From contig PJRA01000216.1 of the NCBI GenBank assembly GCA_016987375.1, forward strand, positions 1,865,856-1,929,855: a stretch of 64,000 bases of DNA, given 5' to 3'. The notes beneath the pieces were generated by a model, which saw only the letters and a program-made list of their open reading frames with translations, was not told the origin of the DNA and did not search any database. A program made the position numbers and the translations under genes. Source of the DNA: Brachionus koreanus. Lineage: Eukaryota; Rotifera; Eurotatoria; Ploima; Brachionidae. This document shows positions 58,535 through 64,000 of the stretch, in pieces (position 1 is the stretch's first letter; the number at the start of each line of letters is the position of its first letter).

Positions 58535-61500
58535 ATGTCTGGTCAAAGCATAGTTGACAGGCTGAACGCTGCCAAACACACTGTTGCTGGTTCTGCATTG
58601 GGAAGAGCTGTTGTCAAAGCCACCACTGAAGAAATAATCGCTCCAAAAAAAAAGCATTTAGACTGTAATATTTATATGAAAAATTTATCCTTAAAAAAAT
58701 TGACTTTTTAATAGATTTAATTCAATGTACATCGGAGATAAACGTTTCTATTCCACAAATGGCAGATCTTCTAATTGAAAGAACACAAAATAGCAGCTGG
58801 GTTGTTTCATTTAAATCACTTGTCACCATTCACCATTTAATGTGTTATGGAAATGAAGTAAATAGATTGTTTTTAATTTTAAGAATTCTCAAAAATTCAA
58901 TATTTTAAAGAGGTTTTGTCAGTATATGGCTTCTCATAGTAGTAAATTTACATACATTGACAGAACAAGTCTTCAAGGAATGGACATGTCCAGCTATATT
59001 AGAAAATATGCTAATTATCTAAATGAAAAGAGAGAAACTTATCGAGTGATGGGATTCGATTTTTGCAGAGTGAAAAGAGGGTATTAAATTTTATTTTTTA
59101 TTTAATTATTAAATAAAATGTTTTTCTTTATTTATTATAGAAAAGATGACGGTCTGCTTAGAACAATGCAAACAGATAAGCTTCTTAAAACATTGCCAAT
59201 ATTGCATAAACAACTAGAGGCTCTTCTTGGATTTGAAATACAAGCAAATGAACTAAATAATGGTGTAATAAACAGTTGTTTTGTATTGATGTCAAAAGAT
59301 CTTATTCGTTTATTTGCGTGTTATAACGATGGAGTTATCAATTTGTTAGAGAAATTTTTTGACATGAATAAAAAAAGCTGTAAGGAAGCACTTGATATAT
59401 ACAAAAAATTTCTGGAGAAAACAGATAATGTTTCTGCTTTTTTAAAAGTAGCTGAAGTAACTATTTGATAATTTTTTCTTAAAATAACAATCATTAAATA
59501 AAATTAAATAATTTCTTAGTCTTCAGGTATGGACAAAGGCGACATTCCTGATTTAACAAAGGTGAATAAAATTTTTTAATTAAAATTAATTTTTTCTCTA
59601 CTATTTTATATCAAAGGCTCCTAGCAGTTTATTAGAAGCATTAGAAAACCATGTAAATAGCTTAGAAAATAAAAAATCTGGTACAAATAGTGCAGTTCCA
59701 GTTTCTTCAAATAAGTAGGAATAATGGAATAATTTTTATATATTGTTTATAAAATTATTCAATAAGTTCAATGGCTGTTACCAATGCAATCAACACACTT
59801 AATAGTAACACAACGTTAACAGCTGAGGAGAAAAAACGAGTGATTGAAGAAGAAGCTAAAGCTTTAGAACAATTGAAAGTATTATTTTTTAAATTTTTTT
59901 CAAATAGACAAATAAACTCTTGATTCAATTTTTAAGCCTGATAATGAGGTATTTTATTAAGATTTCTTTAGGACAAATATTATTAGCTTTTTTATAATTT
60001 TGGATAGAATTAGCTTAAGACTAAAATCTTTCAAATTTTATTATTAAATAATTATTATGTAGAACAATCATTTGAAAAAACAAACTTCAGCAACAACACC
60101 AACCACTGACGTTCAAACGATTGCGAACGGCACAAGTCAAAAAGCACCATCAACTTCATCATCAGCCCAAAGCGATTTATTTGGATTTGATTTGGTTGGT
60201 TCATCTGGTTCAGCGCCACCAAATGAACCAAGCTCAGCTAGTGACGATCTTCTGATGCTCTCCGGTCCAAATCCATTTATTCAAAACATTGTCAATCAAT
60301 CGTATAATCAACAGCCTCAGATGAATTTTAATTCTGCACCGATGGGAGGGTTTTTCCAATCATCAATGACGCCAATGTCACAACCTTCAATGGGCTCAAT
60401 GATGCCACCCATGAACTCATTTCCTCCAACGATGCAGACAACTACTAATCCAATGACTAATTCCAATCAATTAAGTAATGACTTATTTCTTTTCAATTAT
60501 TGACCATTTGAAATACTATTTGTTTTATTCTAAAATTTTAATTAATTTTAAATAGTCTATGCCTACAATTACACGGCATATCAAAATAAACAAAATCCAT
60601 TTATGTCGAACTATAACGATTATAATTATAATCTTATAGATTCAAAACTTCCAGGTTAGAAAAGAAAATGGGTTTATTGAATTTTTTGAAACTAATTTTG
60701 GTTTTACTTGAATGCTCCTAAAAAATTTTTTACTTTTATCTATTGCTTTTATTCACAAAAACAAAATAACAAATGTTAATATATATTTTTTTTGATCAGA
60801 TGATTTTATGAGTGAATTAAATTTTGACTTAAAAACTTCGAACAAAGAAGTCAGCGATAACCAATTGAGTTTTTCATCAACAAATTTGACCAATTCAGGT
60901 TTTTTTCATCATTTATATATTTATGTTGTTATTTAGTGTTATAATAATAATTGTTGTTTTGAATTTTAAAAAAATTTAAAAAAAAAAAACAAAAATTTTT
61001 ACCACTTTTAAAGCGGAATTAAGGCAAAAATTCCAAAAGAATATAAGAGTTTTAACTGAAATATTATGATTTATTTTTTTTCAAAATTTTTTTTTGTTCG
61101 AATCAATAAGTTGAATTCTAATTTTAACTCTAAAAATATTAACTGATTGTCGAGTAACTTTTTTTTGTTAATATTTTGTGTTTAAAAATAGCTATAATTT
61201 CTAAATAGTCTTAATTGTAATTGATTGTAATTTATTTAATAAAATTCTGCATTTTACTGTTGTATAGTTAGATATAGTTAGATAATATCTTATTAAAAAT
61301 TTAATTAAGATGATCTTAATCCATTCTTAAATCTCGGTTCGATAAGCAAAGCCAAATCTCATGAAGCAATTGATTCAAAAGCTTATTCATCTACAACTGC
61401 TTGTGCTCCTAGTCCCAGTAGTTTTACCGACTTAAATGCACTCACTAATGCTTTAAATATTAATTCACCAACTAGTGTTAGTACTGAAACAAAACTTGCT

Positions 61501-62121
61501 AATTCTTCAGCTATCGCAGGTTAATAGCATAAACCTTTACTCAATTTTTGTGTGCCTCATGCATTTTAATTTGTGATGTTGTTTAAAAATAATTATATTT
61601 TAAGAATTTGATGCATTCGGCGATGTTTTGCAGCCAAATAATCCAACAGTTCCAGTTATGAATCCAACAAACAAAACTAGTGAAAATAAAACTGAGGCGA
61701 AAATTATTTTAAATGATTTGGAATCTAGTCTGGCTTCATTGGCAGACAATCTTGACATCAATGGAAAAAACAAAGGCTTGGGGTTTGTTTTTAATATTCT
61801 TAAATTTTTTTAAAAAAAGAGCTGTTGTTATTTTTAAGAAAAAATCATCAATGGAATAGTGGAAATCCGGCAAATCAAATGAAAACAGGTGGTCAATATA
61901 ATTCAATGATGCCAGCTCATTCAACTACTATGTCATCTGCTTGGGGACAGCCACAAATGAACAACCAAATGATGGCTGGTCCAGCTAATGGAGCTTGGAT
62001 GGGAGTTAATCCGTTTGGCGCCCCTGTCCAACAAACAAATCAAATGAATGTCAATCCTCCCATGTCGCATAGTACCGCACCTCCAGTTACTTCAGCCAAC
62101 AACCCATTTGGTTTGCTCTAG
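58535..62121 (+). CDS. PICALM: AP180/PICALM clathrin assembly protein
   Basis: Endocytic clathrin adaptor that binds PI(4,5)P2 and clathrin at the plasma membrane. Thirteen exons: 58535-58664, 58715-58857, 58911-59080, 59141-59456, 59520-59561, 59617-59714, 59767-59878, 60063-60474, 60556-60654, 60800-60898, 61310-61519, 61605-61782, 61839-62121 (TAG), 763 residues. The ANTH domain (about 1-285) begins [20 protein letters not shown] and has the lipid-binding lysine cluster in APKKKHLD, then [20 protein letters not shown] and [10 protein letters not shown]. The tail is disordered, rich in Asn/Gln/Met/Ser, with DDLLML and FGFDL segments and NPF motifs ([32 protein letters not shown]) for EH-domain partners. 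Exons 9-11 are all phase 1-1 and multiples of three, so they can be skipped freely. Confidence 0.95.
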
Positions 62122-63010
62122 TTTATAAAATCAAAGAAAAGTTTTAAGTAATTTTGTTAAAGAATTTATAGAATGATTAACTTTTTAAATAAAAAAATAA
62201 TGATTTTTTAAATTGACTCCAAATTAGAAGAAGATAATATTAAACCATTCAACATATTTTCTAAACATTAAACAAAAAATATTGTCTTTTTAAATATTTC
62301 AAAAAAATAGAATTAAATCGAAAAATTATGCTAAGCGGTGATGTGTGATTATGTGGTCAACCTCTATATTTATTTTTTATTTATAAATTTTTTAATAATA
62401 ATAATAATTGGATTTTTGCATATTTCTTATCTTATTTACGGTGTAAATTAATGTAATTTTTCCTTTATTTAATTTTCATCAGTATAACAAAATTTAATAG
62501 AATAAATGGTTAATATTTTTGTAATTGATTGATTCATAGAATTTTAATAGAATTTAATCTTATATTTAAATAAATAAATAAAATAACAATTGATTCTTAA
62601 CTTTTTTTTTCTAATTTATTCTAATTTTTGAAAATTGTTTCACAAACATTATACGAATTTTAAAATTCATTTATTTTAAACTTATTATCATATTATCTAC
62701 TAAAAATATATTATCGATTAAAAACTAATTCAACTAATTACTATTTATATCCTGGAGGATCTTAAGCAGTACAAAACGAGCATCTATTTTTAGCTATCAT
62801 ACATACTATGTCATAAATATTATGTTATTTTACAGAATATATTTTTAAATTGATGAATTTTTTAAATTTTTGATCAATCTATACATGATTTTTTGTTTTA
62901 ATTTAAAAAATTCAATTAAATATTTTTATATTTTTCAATTCTTGTTCACATATTTTGCAAAGCTATTCTTTCAATTAGTTTATCAGCAGATTATTGTTGA
63001 GAACTGCATT
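62122..63010. other. Intergenic; nothing recognised
   Basis: AT-rich 3' flank of the AP180 gene up to the LINE tail. Confidence 0.5.
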
Positions 63011-63690
63011 AGTAGTAGTAGTAGTAGTAGTATAAACTGCAGCTTAGATGATATCTAAGCATAGCTATAAAGAGCTGTAGCAGTCGCTTCTTTTTGTTTC
63101 GCCAACCAACTATCAAGCTTCGCTTTGAAACTATTCATACTCTTTGCATTTACTACATCTTCCGGCAGTTTATTCCATCCATTTACAACTCTATTTGTAA
63201 AAAAGTTAAATCTTGGAAGACATTTCTTTATCCTTTCACGGGTAAGACAATAGCTATTTCTCCTCAATTCATATCTTTTGTTACCAGGTTTTGTGTTAAG
63301 ACTGTAGTTGATTCCTTTATTAAATTTAATTTGTTCGTAATTGATAACCAATTTGTACATCTGGATTAGATCGCCTCTTAATCTTCTTGTTCTCAAGTTA
63401 GTTAAATCTAGCCTTAACAAGCGTTGTTGATAATCCAAATTACGAATTTCTGGAATCAACTTTGTTGCTCTTCGTTGAACTCTTTCAAGTTCATTTATGT
63501 CCCTTTCTGAATAGGGACACCAAGCACTGATAGCATATTCTAGATGTTGTCTAACCATTGAGCAATACAATAATTTGATAGTCTCGCTACAAGGATACTT
63601 AAATGCTTTTCTAATTCAGCCCAACATTTTATTTACTTTTGCTGTAGCATTTTTGACTTGAGTAGTCCATTTTAAATCACTTTGTATTTG
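63011..63690 (-). mobile_element. 5'-truncated LINE (CR1/Jockey-like) reverse-transcriptase end
   Basis: On the minus strand an open frame ending at 63055 encodes the reverse-transcriptase C-terminus: LEYAISAWCPYSERDINELE, RVQRRATKLIPEIRNLDYQQ, RRLRGDLIQMYKLV, RVVNGWNKLPEDVVNAKSMN, SFKAKLD. The same frame continues upstream (ATAKVNKMLG) but meets TGA at 63616-63618, so the copy is dead. The 3' end is an (ACT)n tail seen as (AGT)n at 63011-63031. The 5' truncation lies near 63690. The best-matching clades are CR1/Jockey-type non-LTR elements. Confidence 0.88.
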
Positions 63691-63877
63691 TTTTTAATGG
63701 CACACTTTATCAAAAACTGAGGCCCGTCTGGTATAATTTAGGCAATATCTCCCTCATTCAGTTTAAACTTAAAACATTTCTAAATGACTTATATCTTTGG
63801 CTCTCATCTCAAAGGAAAAAAATGGGGCTTAAACTCCAAACTTCTGTTGATTACTTAGAAAACACTCATCAGATCTA
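63691..63877. other. Spacer; nothing recognised
   Basis: Short, somewhat less AT-rich segment between the LINE and the Tc1-like end. No family recognised. Confidence 0.4.
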
Positions 63878-64000
63878 CAGTATGTTCCAAAAGTTTAGAA
63901 ATTTTTTTATTTGTTAACACAAAGATTGTTTATATGTGTATAAAAGGCGGTAAAATAAAAAAAAGCGGTTTTTTTTGTAAAAATATTTATCTCTGATCAA
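63878..64000 (+). mobile_element. Possible Tc1/mariner-like element end (cut by window)
   Basis: TA dinucleotide at 63876-63877 followed by CAGTATGTTCCAAAAGTTTA. TA targets and a CAGT start with this kind of terminal sequence are typical of Tc1/mariner inverted repeats. The other end and any transposase are outside the window. Confidence 0.4.

Noticed and set aside
1..64000. CRISPR array, bacterial operon, phage or horizontally transferred cassette
   Set aside because: All confident genes are intron-bearing animal families or animal-type transposons; no direct-repeat/spacer array or compositional island was seen.

Overview
This is a eukaryotic, metazoan window. It is very AT-rich, and its genes are split by many GT-AG introns, mostly about 45-60 nt long. 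The products are animal-type: Cys-loop nicotinic receptors, Csk, AP180/PICALM, gamma-adaptin, and an AFG3L2-type m-AAA protease. Small introns, extreme AT content and divergent lophotrochozoan-looking receptors would fit a rotifer or a similar small invertebrate. The species is inference only; nothing in the window names it. Exon models were built by hand from splice sites, reading phase and family conservation. Every multi-exon model closes in frame to a single stop.

Layout. 1-6482: two tandem alpha-type nicotinic acetylcholine receptor genes, the first cut by the window edge, separated by a 647-bp inverted-repeat transposon. 9491-16373: AP-1 gamma-adaptin, containing a tandemly duplicated, apparently mutually exclusive exon. 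16846-18130: a nest of transposon debris, with a tRNA-derived SINE inside a long-inverted-repeat element that carries a hAT transposase remnant. 18578-19936: a single-exon C2H2 zinc-finger gene. 21679-24211 (minus): mitochondrial m-AAA protease. 26957-28865: C-terminal Src kinase. 29863-31552 and 44025-45968: two alanine aminotransferase paralogues sharing a nearly identical 3' tract, introns included. 32335-36968: a large, unrecognised, lysine-rich protein. 37380-40993: a protein with degenerate cyclic-nucleotide-binding folds. 48697-50544: an unrecognised small gene with two possible last exons. 53219-53966: a divergent Rab-like GTPase. 58535-62121: AP180/PICALM clathrin assembly protein. 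63011-64000: a truncated LINE and the end of a Tc1/mariner-like element.

Nothing suggests that neighbouring genes share one pathway. Two clathrin adaptors (AP-1 gamma and PICALM) and a Rab-like protein are membrane-traffic genes, but they lie far apart. The most striking signals are the duplicated gamma-adaptin exon, the gene-conversion-like tract between the two transaminases, a set of TTAA-flanked and 8-bp-TSD miniature transposons, and the atypical GTPase. No CRISPR array, operon, rRNA or intact tRNA gene was seen.
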